From NCBI RefSeq assembly GCF_037975245.1, contig NC_092580.1, positions 20,200,501-20,264,500 on the forward strand: a stretch of DNA of 64,000 nucleotides, in the 5' to 3' direction. The position numbers were made by a program, and so were the translations under genes. Shown in pieces: positions 35,012 through 48,768 of this stretch. The stretch is from Apostichopus japonicus (lineage: Eukaryota; Echinodermata; Holothuroidea; Aspidochirotida; Stichopodidae). Below the pieces are notes generated by a model. The model was not told the DNA's origin. It ran no database searches and saw nothing but the letters and a program-made list of their open reading frames with translations. Within the stretch, counting starts at the first letter, position 1. Each line of letters begins with the position of its first letter.

Positions 35012-38000
35012 GATACATATCTGTTACATACAATACTTAGGAATGGTTAAACTTAATTATATCTGTGGCTTAAAATAACAAAGAATAGTTAAACTTACTT
35101 ATGAATATCTGTGGCTTACAATAGTTAGGAATAGTTAAAGTTAGTTATGAATATCTGTTGTTTACCTTACTTACGAAAAGTTAAATTCCCTTATAAATAT
35201 ATGTGGCTTACAATACTTACAAATAGTTATACTTACTTATGAATACTTGTGGCTTAGAACACTCACGTATAGTTAATCTTACTTATGAATATCTGTGGCT
35301 TACAATACTTAGGAATAGTTAAACTTACTTATATATATCTGTCGCTTAAAATACTTAGTAATGGTTTAGCTTACTTATGTATCTCTGTGGCTTAAAATAC
35401 CTAAGAATATTTAAACTTACTTATGAATATCTGTGGCTTACAATAGTAACGAATAGTTAAAGTTACTTATGAATATCTGTTTTTTACCTTACTTACGAAT
35501 AGTTAAATTCACTTATAAATATATGTGGCTTAAAATACTTAAGAATAGCTAAACTTACTTATGCATATGTGGCTTACGATACTGACAAATAGTTAATCTT
35601 ACTTATGTATATATGTGGCTTACGATACCAACGAATAGTTAAACTTACTTATGCATATATGTGGCTTACATTACTTAGGAATATTTAAACTTACGTAATA
35701 ATATATGTGGCTTACAATACTTACAAATAGTTCAACTTACTTATGAACATCTGTGCCTTAAAATACTTAGAAATGGTTACACTTACTTATGTATATATGA
35801 GGCATAAAATACTAACACATAGTTAGACTTACTTACAAATATTTAAATTTACTAATATATATATGAGGCATAAAATACCAAAGAATATTTACACTTACTT
35901 ATGCATATATTTGGCTTACAATACTTACAAATGGTTAAACTTACTTATGTATTTATGTGGCATAAAAAACCAACGAATAGCTAAACTTACTTATGAATGT
36001 ATGTGGCTTACAATACTTACGAATAGTTAAACTTACGTAGGAATATCTGTGGCTTACAATACTAACGAATAGTTAAACTTACTTAATATGAATACCTGTT
36101 GCTTAAAATACTTAGGAATAGTTAAACTTAATTATGAATAGAGGTGGCTCACAATCGTAACGAATTATTAAATTCACTTATAAATATATGTGGCTTTAAA
36201 TACCTACGAGTAGTTTAACTTACTTATAAATATATGTGGCTTAAAATACTTACAAATAGTTAAACTTACTTATGAATATCTGTGGCTTACAATACTTACG
36301 AATAGTTAAACTTACTTATGTATATAGGTGCCTTACAATATACCTACGAATAGTTTAATTTACTTATACATATATTTGGCTTACACTACATAAGACTATG
36401 TAAACTTACTTAGGAATGTCTGTAGCTAACAATACTTACGAATAGTTAAACTTACTTATGAATATCTGTCGCTTACAATACTATAGGAATAGTTAAACTT
36501 ATTTATGAATATCTGTGGCTTAAAATACCTACGAATAGGTAAACTTACTTATGAATATCTGTGGTTTACCTTACTTACGAATAGTTAAACTTACTTTATA
36601 TATGTGGCTTACAATACTTATAAATGGTTAAACTTACTTATGAATATCTGTCGCTTACAATACTATAGGAATAGTTAAACTTATTTATGAATATCTGTGG
36701 CTTAAAATACCTACGAATAGTTAAACTTACTTATAAATATATATGGCTTACAATACTAAAGGAATAGTTCAACTTACTTATGAATATCTGTCGCTTACAA
36801 TACTTAGGAATAGTTAAACTTAATTATGAATAGAAGTGGCTTACAATATAAATACGAATAGTTAAACTTACTTATGCATATATTTGGCGCCTAATACCTA
36901 TGAATGGTTAAACTTACTTATGAATATCTGTGGCTTACAATACTAACGAAAAGTTGAACTAACTTATAGATATATGTGGCTTACAATACTGAGGAGTAGA
37001 TAAACTTACTTATGAATACCTGTGGCTTAAAATACCTACGAATAGTTAAACTTACTTATGAATATCTGTGGCTCACAATAGTAGCGAATAGTTAAACTTA
37101 CTTATGAATTTCTGTGGCTTAAAATACCTACTTATGAATATCTGTGGCTTACAATACTTACGAATAGTTTAACTTACTTATGAATATATGTGGCTTACAA
37201 TACTAAAGGAATAGTTAAACTTACTTATGAATATCTGTCGCTTACAATACATAAGGAATAGTTAAACTTAATTATGAATATAGGTGGCTTACAATATACC
37301 TACGAATAGTTAAACTTACTTATGAATATATGTGGCTAACAATACTAAAGGAATAGTTAAACTTACTTATAGATATATGTCGCTTACAGTACTTAGGAAT
37401 AGTTAAACTTAAATATGAATAGAGGTGGCTTACAATATACCTACGAATAGTTAAACTTACTTATGAATATCTGTGGTTTACCTAACTTATGTATAGTTAA
37501 ATTCACTTATAAATATATGTGGCTTAAAATACTTATAAATAGTTACACTTACTTATGAATATCTGTGGCTTACAATACTTACGAATAGTTTAACTTACTC
37601 ATGAATATATGTGGCTTACAATAATAAAGGAATAGTTAAACTTACTTATGAATATCTGTCGCTTACAATACATAAGGAATAGTTAAACTTAATTATGAAT
37701 ATAGGTGGCTTACAATACTTACGAATAGTTTAACTTACTTACGAATATCTGTGGCTTACAATACTAAAGGAATAGTTAAACTTACTTATGAATATCTGTC
37801 GCTTACAATACATAAGGAATAGTTAAACTTAATTATGAATATAGGTGGCTTACAATATACCTACGAACTTACTTATAAATACATGTGGCTTACAAAACTA
37901 AGGAATAGTTAAACTTACTTATGAATATATGTCGCTTACAGTACTTAGGAATAGTTTTAACTTAATTATGAATAGAGGTGGCTTACAATATACCTACGAA

Positions 38001-40231
38001 TAGCTAAACTTACTTATGAATATGAGTGGCTAACAATACTAAAGGAATAGTTAAACTTACTTATAGATATATGTCGCTTACAGTACTTAGAAATAGTTAA
38101 ACTTAAATATGAATAGAGGTGGCTTACAATATACCTACGAATAGTTAAACTTACTTATGAATATCTGTGGTTTACCTTACTTATGTATAGTTAAATTCAC
38201 TTATAAATATATGTGGCTTAAAATACTTATAAATAGTTACACTTACTTATGAATATCTGTGGCTTACAATACTTACGAATAGTTTAACTTACTCATGAAT
38301 ATATGTGGCTTACAATAATAAAGGAATAGTTAAACTTACTTATGAATATCTGTCGCTTACAATACATAAGGAATAGTTAAACTTAATTATGAATATAGGT
38401 GGCTTACAATACTTACGAATAGTTTAACTTACTTACGAATATCTGTGGCTTACAATAATAAAGGAATAGTTAAACTTACTTATGAATATCTGTCGCTTAC
38501 AATACATAAGGAATAGTTAAACTTAATTATGAATATAGGTGGCTTACAATACTTACGAATAGTTTAACTTACTTACGAATATCTGTGGCTTACAATAATA
38601 AAGGAATAGTTAAACTTACTTATGAATATCTGTCGCTTACAATACATAAGGAATAGTTAAACTTAATTATGAATATAGGTGGCATACAATATACCTACGA
38701 ACTTACTTATAAATATATGTGGCTTACAAAACTAAGGAATAGTTAAACTTACTTATGAATATATGTCGCTTACAGTACTTAGGAATAGTTTTAACTTAAT
38801 TATGAATAGAGGTGGCTTACAATATACCTACGAATAGTTAAACTTACTTATGAATATCTCTGGTTTACCTTACTTATGTATAGTTAAATTCACTTATAAA
38901 TAGTTAAATTCACTTATAAATATATGTGGCTTAAAATACTTATAAATAGTTAAACTTGCTTATGAATATCTGTGGCTTACAATACTTACGAATAGTTTAA
39001 CTTACTCATGAATATATGTGGCTTACAATGCTAGAGGAATAGTTAAACTTAATTACGAATATATGTGGCTTACAATATACCTACGGATAGTTAAACTTAC
39101 TTATGAATATATGTGGCTTACAATATTAAAGGAATAGTTAAACTTACTTATGAATATCTGTCGCTTGCAATACTTATGAATGGTTAAACTTACTTATGAC
39201 TATCTGTGGCTTACAATAATTAGAAATAGTTAGACTTACTTATGAATATCTGTGGCTTAAACTACCTACGAATAGTTCAACTAACTTATGAATATCTGTG
39301 GCTCACATTCGTAACGAATAGTTAAATTCACTTATAAATATATATGGCTTTCAATACTTACGAATAGTTAAACTTACTTATGAATATATGTGGCTTACAA
39401 TCCTTAGGAGAAGTTAAACTAGTTTATGAATATCTGTGGCCTTCAATACTTACGAATAGTTAAACTAACTTATATCTGTGGCTTACAATACTTAGAAATA
39501 GTTAAACTTACTTATGAAAATCTGTTGCTTAAATTACCTACGAATAGTTAAACTTAGTTATGAATATCTGTGGCTCACATTCGTAACGAATAGAAATTCA
39601 CTTATAAGTATATATGGCTTTAAATACCCACGAATGGTTAAACTTACTTAGAAATTTCTGTGGCTTAAAATACTTACGAATAGGTAAACTAACTTATGAA
39701 TATATGTGTGCTTACAATACTTACGAATAGTTAAACTTACTTATGAATATCTGTGGCTTACAATATACCTACGAATAGTTTAACTTACTTATGCATACAT
39801 TGGCCCATAATACTTGTGAATGGTTAATCTTACTAAGGAATATCTTTAGATTACAATACTTACGAATAGTTAAAATTACTTATGAATATATGTGATTTAC
39901 AACACTTAAGGAATAGTTCAACTTACTTATGAATAGCTGTCGCTTACAATACTTTAGAATAGTTAAACTTAATTATGAATATCTGTGGCTTAGAATACCT
40001 ACGAATAGGTAAACTTACTTATGAATATCTGTGGTTTACTTTACTTACGAATAGTTAAATTCACTTATAAATATATGAGGCTTAAAATACTTACGAATAG
40101 TTAAACTTACTTATGTATATTTTCGGCTTAAAATACCAAAGAATATTTAAACTTACGTAAGAATATCTGTGGCTTACAATACTTAGGAATAGTTCAAATT
40201 ACTTAATATGAATACCTGTTGTATTGTCCCG
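35012..40231. repeat. 46-bp satellite, block S5
   Basis: 46-bp monomers. The part around 35250-36900 resembles 27230-29400 and 54190-55150; the part from about 37100 to the end matches 43860-46980 and 50580-53808. The block is therefore a mosaic of segments also found elsewhere in the array. Confidence 0.93.
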
Positions 40232-40386
40232 TAGCATGATAGCATGGTAGCACGGTAGCTCGGTAGCATGGTAGCATGGTAGCAATGTAGCAATGTAGCA
40301 AGGTTCCATGATACTATAGTAGCATGGCAGAATGGTAGCAATGTAGCAATGTAGCATGGTAGCATGGTAGCAAGGTAGCATGGTAG
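40232..40386. repeat. TAGCATGG array T3
   Basis: 155-bp copy differing from T2 and T4 by one visible substitution (CCATGATACTA for CCATGGTACTA). It starts 5375 bp after T2. Confidence 0.92.
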
Positions 40387-41263
40387 GATACATATCTGTT
40401 ACATACAATACTTAGGAATGGTTAAACTTAATTATATCTGTGGCTTAAAATAACAAAGAATAGTTAAACTTACTTATGAATATCTGTGGCTTACAATAGT
40501 TAGGAATAGTTAAAGTTAGTTATGAATATCTGTTGTTTACCTTACTTACGAAAAGTTAAATTCCCTTATAAATATATGTGGCTTACAATACTTACAAATA
40601 GTTATACTTACTTATGAATACTTGTGGCTTACAATCCTTAGGAGAAGTTAAACTAGTTTATGAATATCTGTGGCCTTCAATACTTACGAATAGTTAAACT
40701 AACTTATATCTGTGGCTTACAATACTTAGAAATAGTTAAACTTACTTATGTATCTCTGTGGCTTAAAATACCTAAGAATATTTAAACTTACTTATGAATA
40801 TCTGTGGCTTACAATAGTAACGAATAGTTAAACTTACTTATGAATATCTGTGGCTTACAATACTAACGAATAGTTGAACTAACTTATAGATATATGTGGC
40901 TTACAATACTGAGGAGTAGATAAACTTACTTATGAATACCTGTGGCTTAAAATACTTATGAATAGTTAAACTTACTTATAAATATATGTGGCTTAAAATA
41001 CTTACGAATAGTTAAACTTACTTATGAATATCTGTGGCTTACAATACTTACGAATAGTTTAACTTACTTATGCATATATTTGGCGCATAATACTTGTGAA
41101 TGGTTAAACTTACTAAGGAATATCTTTGGCTTACAATACTTACGAATAGTGAAACTTACTTATGAATATATGTGGTTTACAATACTAAGGAATAGTTGAA
41201 CTTACTTATGAATAGCTGTCGCTTACAATACTTAAGAATAGTTAAACTTAATTATGAATGTCT
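40387..41263. repeat. 46-bp satellite, block S6
   Basis: Short satellite stretch between T3 and the left junction at 41264, repeated almost exactly at 47139-48015. Confidence 0.92.
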
Positions 41264-41310
41264 GTTACCATACTGTCATTAATGTCATTTAATAAAGTAG
41301 AATAATAAAT

Positions 41311-42000
41311 AAAATGGTAAAATGGTAAAAGGTAAAATGGTAAAATGGTAAAATGGTAAAATGGTAAAATGGTAAAATGGTAAAATGGTAAAATGGTAAA
41401 ATGGTAAAATGGTAAAATGGTAAAGAGGTAAAGAGGTAAAGAGGTAAAGAGGTCAAATGGTCAAATGGTCAAATGATCAAATGATCACCTGATCACATGA
41501 TCACATGATCAGATGAACAGATGATCAGATGATCAGATGATCAGATGATCAGATGATCAGATGATCAAATGATCAAATGGTCAAATGGTCAAATGGTCAA
41601 ATGGTCAAATGGCCAAATGGTCAAATGGCCAAATGGTCAAATGGTCAAATGGTCAAATGTTCAAATGTTCAAATGGTCAAATGGTCAAATGGTCAAATGA
41701 TCACATGATCACATGATCCCATGATCACATGATCAGATGAACAGATGAACAGATGATCAGATGATCAGATGATCAGATGATCAGATGGTCAAATGTTCAA
41801 ATGTTCAAATGGTCAAATGGTCAAGTGGTCAAGTGGTCAAGTGGTCAAGTGGTCAAATGATGAAATGATGAAATGATGAAATGATGAAATGATCAAATGG
41901 TAAAATGGTAAAGTGGTGAAATCGTGAAATGATGACATGATGAAATGATGATATGATGAAATGATGAAATGGTAAAATGGTAACATTTTTCAAATGGTAA
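41311..42000. repeat. 8-bp-unit array M4
   Basis: AAAATGGT, AAAGAGGT, AAATGGTC, ACATGATC and AGATGATC sub-blocks in the same order as M2 and M5. It differs from M5 by small changes in unit number. Left junction 41264-41310, right junction 41999-42057. Confidence 0.95.
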
Positions 42001-42057
42001 AGTGACACCATGACATTTATGAGACTATCGACAGTATCATTAGTGACATTACTTTTG

Positions 42058-45000
42058 AATATCTGTGGCTTATAATACTTACGAATAGTTAAACTTACTT
42101 ATGAATATCTGTGGCTTACAATACTTACGAATAGCTAAACTTACTTATGAATATAGGTGGCTAACAATATACCTACGAATAGTTTAACTTACTTATGCAT
42201 ATAGGTGGCTAACAATATACCTACGAATGGTTAAACTTACTTAGAAATATCTGTGGTTGACCTTACTTAGGAATAGTTAAATTCACTTGTGAATATATGT
42301 GGCTTACAATACTTATGAATGGTTAAACTTACTTATGAATATCTGTCGCTTACAATACTTAGGAATTGTTAAACTTTCTTAAGTATATATGTCGCTTACA
42401 ATATACCTACGAATAATTAAATTTACTTATGCATATATGTGGCTAACAATACTTATGAATAGTTAAACTAACATATATGTATACTTGGCTTACAATACTT
42501 ACGAATAGTTAAACTTACTTAGGAATATCTTTGACTTACAATAATTACGAATAGTTAAAGTTAATTATGAATATAAGTGGCTTACAATAATTACGAATAG
42601 TTAAACTTACTTATGCATAACTGTCGCTTACAATAGTAACGAATAGTTAAACGTGCTCATGCATGTCTGTGGCTTAAAATACCAACGAATAGTTAAACTT
42701 AATTATGAATATCCACGGCTTACAATAGTAACGAATAGTTTAATTCACTTATAAATATATGTGGCTTCTAATACTTACAAATAGTTAAACTAACTTATGA
42801 ATATCTGTGGCTTACAATATACCTACGAATAGTCAAACATACTTATGCATTTATTTGGCTACCAATACTAATGAATGGTTAAACTTATTTAGGAATATCT
42901 GTGGATTACAATACTGACGAATAGTCAATGTTGATTATGAATATATTTGGCTTACAATACTTTGGAATAGTTAAACTATACATACAAAGAGTTAAAATTA
43001 CTTATGAATATCTGTGGCTTACAATCCTTAGGAATAGTTAAACTTACTTATGAAGATCTGTCGCCTACAATACTTAGGATGAGTTAAACTTACTTAAAAT
43101 ACCTACGAATAGTTCAATTGACTTATGAATATCTGTGGCTTACAATACTTACGAATAGTTTAACTTACTTATGAATATCTGTGGCTTACAATCCTTAGGA
43201 GAAGTTAAACTTACTTATGAATATCTGTCGCTTACAATACTTCGGATGAGTTAAACTTAATTATGAATATATGGGGCTTAAAATACCTACGAATAGTTAA
43301 ACTTACTTATGAATATCTGTCGCTTAAAATACCTACGAATAGTTAAACTTACTTATGAATATATGTGGTTTACAATACTAAAGGAATAGTTTAACTTACT
43401 TACGAATATCTGTCGCTTACAATACTTAGGAATAGTGAAACTTAATTATAAATAGAGGTTGCTTACAATACACCTACGAATAGTTAAACTAACTTATGAA
43501 TATCTGTGGTTTACCTAACTTATGTATAGTAAAATTCACTTATAAATATATGTGGCTGAGAATACTTATAAATAGTTAAACTTACTGATGAATTTCTGTG
43601 GCTTACAATACTTATGAATAGTTAAACTTACTTAGGAATATCTGTGGCTTACAATACTTACGAATAGTTAAACTAACTAATGAATATATGTGGCTTACAA
43701 TCCTTAGGAATAGTTAAACTTACTTATGAATATCTTTCGCTTATAATACATAGGATGAGTTCAACTTAATTATGCATATCTGTGGCTTAAAATACCTACG
43801 AGTAGTTAAACTTACTTATGAATATCTGTGGCTCACAATAGTAGCGAATAGTTAAACTTACTTATGAATTTCTGTGGCTTAAAATACCTACTTATGAATA
43901 TCTGTGGCTTACAATACTTACGAATAGTTTAACTTACTTATGAATATATGTGGCTTACAATACTAAAGGAATAGTTAAACTTACTTATGAATATCTGTCG
44001 CTTACAATACATAAGGAATAGTTAAACTTAATTATGAATATAGGTGGCTTACAATATACCTACGAATAGTTAAACTTACTTATGAATATATGTGGCTAAC
44101 AATACTAAAGGAATAGTTAAACTTACTTATAGATATATGTCGCTTACAGTACTTAGGAATAGTTAAACTTAAATATGAATAGAGGTGGCTTACAATATAC
44201 CTACGAATAGTTAAACTTACTTATGAATATCTGTGGTTTACCTAACTTATGTATAGTTAAATTCACTTATAAATATATGTGGCTTAAAATACTTATAAAT
44301 AGTTACACTTACTTATGAATATCTGTGGCTTACAATACTTACGAATAGTTTAACTTACTCATGAATATATGTGGCTTACAATGCTAGAGGAATAGTTAAA
44401 CTTACTTATGAATATCTGTCGCTTACAATACATAAGGAATAGTTAAACTTAATTATGAATATAGGTGGCTTACAATACTTACGAATAGTTTAACTTACTT
44501 ACGAATATCTGTGGCTTACAATACTAAAGGAATAGTTAAACTTACTTATGAATATCTGTCGCTTACAATACATAAGGAATAGTTCAACTTAATTATGAAT
44601 ATAGGTGGCATACAATATACCTACGAACTTACTTATAAATACATGTGGCTTACAAAACTAAGGAATAGTTAAACTTACTTATGAATATATGTCGCTTACA
44701 GTACTTAGGAATAGTTTTAACTTAATTATGAATAGAGGTGGCTTACAATATACCTACGAATAGCTAAACTTACTTATGAATATGAGTGGCTAACAATACT
44801 AAAGGAATAGTTAAACTTACTTATAGATATATGTCGCTTACAGTACTTAGAAATAGTTAAACTTAAATATGAATAGAGGTGGCTTACAATATACCTACGA
44901 ATAGTTAAACTTACTTATGAATATCTGTGGTTTACCTTACTTATGTATAGTTAAATTCACTTATAAATATATGTGGCTTAAAATACTTATAAATAGTTAC

Positions 45001-46983
45001 ACTTACTTATGAATATCTGTGGCTTACAATACTTACGAATAGTTTAACTTACTCATGAATATATGTGGCTTACAATAATAAAGGAATAGTTAAACTTACT
45101 TATGAATATCTGTCGCTTACAATACATAAGGAATAGTTAAACTTAATTATGAATATAGGTGGCTTACAATACTTACGAATAGTTTAACTTACTTACGAAT
45201 ATCTGTGGCTTACAATAATAAAGGAATAGTTAAACTTACTTATGAATATCTGTCGCTTACAATACATAAGGAATAGTTAAACTTAATTATGAATATAGGT
45301 GGCTTACAATACTTACGAATAGTTTAACTTACTTACGAATATCTGTGGCTTACAATAATAAAGGAATAGTTAAACTTACTTATGAATATCTGTCGCTTAC
45401 AATACATAAGGAATAGTTAAACTTAATTATGAATATAGGTGGCATACAATATACCTACGAACTTACTTATAAATATATGTGGCTTACAAAACTAAGGAAT
45501 AGTTAAACTTACTTATGAATATATGTCGCTTACAGTACTTAGGAATAGTTTTAACTTAATTATGAATAGAGGTGGCTTACAATATACCTACGAATAGTTA
45601 AACTTACTTATGAATATCTCTGGTTTACCTTACTTATGTATAGTTAAATTCACTTATAAATAGTTAAATTCACTTATAAATATATGTGGCTTAAAATACT
45701 TATAAATAGTTAAACTTGCTTATGAATATCTGTGGCTTACAATACTTACGAATAGTTTAACTTACTCATGAATATATGTGGCTTACAATGCTAGAGGAAT
45801 AGTTAAACTTAATTACGAATATATGTGGCTTACAATATACCTACGGATAGTTAAACTTACTTATGAATATATGTGGCTTACAATATTAAAGGAATAGTTA
45901 AACTTACTTATGAATATCTGTCGCTTGCAATACTTATGAATGGTTAAACTTACTTATGACTATCTGTGGCTTACAATAATTAGAAATAGTTAGACTTACT
46001 TATGAATATCTGTGGCTTAAACTACCTACGAATAGTTCAACTAACTTATGAATATCTGTGGCTCACATTCGTAACGAATAGTTAAATTCACTTATAAATA
46101 TATATGGCTTTCAATACTTACGAATAGTTAAACTTACTTATGAATATATGTGGCTTACAATCCTTAGGAGAAGTTAAACTAGTTTATGAATATCTGTGGC
46201 CTTCAATACTTACGAATAGTTAAACTAACTTATATCTGTGGCTTACAATACTTAGAAATAGTTAAACTTACTTATGAAAATCTGTTGCTTAAATTACCTA
46301 CGAATAGTTAAACTTAGTTATGAATATCTGTGGCTCACATTCGTAACGAATAGAAATTCACTTATAAGTATATATGGCTTTAAATACCCACGAATGGTTA
46401 AACTTACTTAGAAATTTCTGTGGCTTAAAATACTTACGAATAGGTAAACTAACTTATGAATATATGTGTGCTTACAATACTTACGAACTTACTTATGAAT
46501 ATCTGTGGCTTACAATATACCTACGAATAGTTTAACTTACTTATGCATACATTGGCCCATAATACTTGTGAATGGTTAATCTTACTAAGGAATATCTTTA
46601 GCTTACAATACTTACGAATAGTTAAAATTACTTATGAATATATGTGATTTACAACACTTAAGGAATAGTTCAACTTACTTATGAATAGCTGTCGCTTACA
46701 ATACTTTAGAATAGTTAAACTTAATTATGAATATCTGTGGCTTAGAATACCTACGAATAGGTAAACTTACTTATGAATATCTGTGGTTTACTTTACTTAC
46801 GAATAGTTAAATTCACTTATAAATATATGAGGCTTAAAATACTTACGAATAGTTAAACTTACTTATGTATATTTTCGGCTTAAAATACCAAAGAATATTT
46901 AAACTTACGTAAGAATATCTGTGGCTTACAATACTTAGGAATAGTTCAAATTACTTAATATGAATACCTGTTGTATTGTCCCG
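42058..46983. repeat. 46-bp satellite, block S7
   Basis: 46-bp monomers of higher-order unit A. It contains three 140-bp trimers (TAATAAAGGA at about 45076, 45216 and 45356). Confidence 0.93.
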
Positions 46984-47138
46984 TAGCATGATAGCATGGT
47001 AGCACGGTAGCTCGGTAGCATGGTAGCATGGTAGCAATGTAGCAATGTAGCAAGGTTCCATGGTACTATAGTAGCATGGCAGAATGGTAGCAATGTAGCA
47101 ATGTAGCATGGTAGCATGGTAGCAAGGTAGCATGGTAG
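46984..47138. repeat. TAGCATGG array T4
   Basis: 155-bp copy, 6752 bp after T3, with flanks matching T2, T3, T5 and T6. Confidence 0.92.
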
Positions 47139-48015
47139 GATACATATCTGTTACATACAATACTTAGGAATGGTTAAACTTAATTATATCTGTGGCTTAA
47201 AATACCAAAGAATAGTTAAACTTACTTATGAATATCTGTGGCTTACAATAGTTAGGAATAGTTAAAGTTAGTTATGAATATCTGTTGTTTACCTTACTTA
47301 CGAAAAGTTAAATTCCCTTATAAATATATGTGGCTTACAATACTTACAAATAGTTATACTTACTTATGAATACTTGTGGCTTACAATCCTTAGGAGAAGT
47401 TAAACTAGTTTATGAATATCTGTGGCCTTCAATACTTACGAATAGTTAAACTAACTTATATCTGTGGCTTACAATACTTAGAAATAGTTAAACTTACTTA
47501 TGTATCTCTGTGGCTTAAAATACCTAAGAATATTTAAACTTACTTATGAATATCTGTGGCTTACAATAGTAACGAATAGTTAAACTTACTTATGAATATC
47601 TGTGGCTTACAATACTAACGAATAGTTGAACTAACTTATAGATATATGTGGCTTACAATACTGAGGAGTAGATAAACTTACTTATGAATACCTGTGGCTT
47701 AAAATACTTATGAATAGTTAAACTTACTTATAAATATATGTGGCTTAAAATACTTAGGAATAGTTAAACTTACTTATGAATATCTGTGGCTTACAATACT
47801 TACGAATAGTTTAACTTACTTATGCATATATTTGGCGCATAATACTTGTGAATGGTTAAACTTACTAAGGAATATCTTTGGCTTACAATACTTACGAATA
47901 GTGAAACTTACTTATGAATATATGTGGTTTACAATACTAAGGAATAGTTGAACTTACTTATGAATAGCTGTCGCTTACAATACTTAAGAATAGTTAAACT
48001 TAATTATGAATGTCT
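47139..48015. repeat. 46-bp satellite, block S8
   Basis: Counterpart of 40387-41263 in unit B. Confidence 0.92.
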
Positions 48016-48062
48016 GTTACCATACTGTCATTAATGTCATTTAATAAAGTAGAATAATAAAT

Positions 48063-48713
48063 AAAATGGTAAAATGGTAAAAGGTAAAATGGTAAAATGG
48101 TAAAATGGTAAAATGGTAAAATGGTAAATTGGTAAAATGGTAAAATGGTAAAATGGTAAAATGGTAAAGAGGTAAAGAGGTAAAGAGGTAAAGAGGTCAA
48201 ATGGTCAAATGGTCAAATGATCAAATGATCACCTGATCACATGATCACATGATCAGATGAACAGATGATCAGATGATCAGATGATCAGATGATCAGATGA
48301 TCAAATGATCAAATGGTCAAATGGTCAAATGGTCAAATGGTCAAATGGTCAAATGGCCAAATGGTCAAATGGTCAAATGGTCAAATGTTCAAATGTTCAA
48401 ATGGTCAAATGGTCAAATGGTCAAATGATCACATGATCACATGATCCCATGATCACATGATCAGATGAACAGATGAACAGATGATCAGATGATCAGATGA
48501 TCAGATGATCAGATGGTCAAATGTTCAAATGTTCAAATGGTCAAATGGTCAAGTGGTCAAGTGGTCAAGTGGTCAAATGATGAAATGATGAAATGATGAA
48601 ATGATCAAATGGTAAAATGGTAAAGTGGTGAAATCGTGAAATGATGACATGATGAAATGATGATATGATGAAATGATGAAATGGTAAAATGGTAACATTT
48701 TTCAAATGGTAAA
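48063..48713. repeat. 8-bp-unit array M5
   Basis: Counterpart of M4, about 39 bp shorter through loss of a few 8-bp units. Left junction 48016-48062, right junction 48712-48768. Confidence 0.95.
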
Positions 48714-48768
48714 GTGACATCATGACATTTATGAGACTATCGACAGTATCATTAGTGACATTACTTTT

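Larger units (their letters stand above)
40232..46983. repeat. higher-order repeat unit A (6752 bp)
   Basis: From the start of T3 to the start of T4. Order: TAGCATGG array, satellite, left junction, 8-bp array M4, right junction, satellite. The whole order, with diagnostic variant monomers, recurs in the next unit (46984-53808). This shows duplication of the multi-kilobase block, not just of monomers. Confidence 0.85.

Noticed and set aside
34808-35033. Minus-strand frames of 60 and 69 aa over the TAGCATGG blocks, conserved in five copies
   Set aside because: Conservation follows from duplication of the DNA block. Two overlapping frames are equally open and the single T3 substitution is tolerated as amino-acid change; composition mirrors the 8-bp unit.
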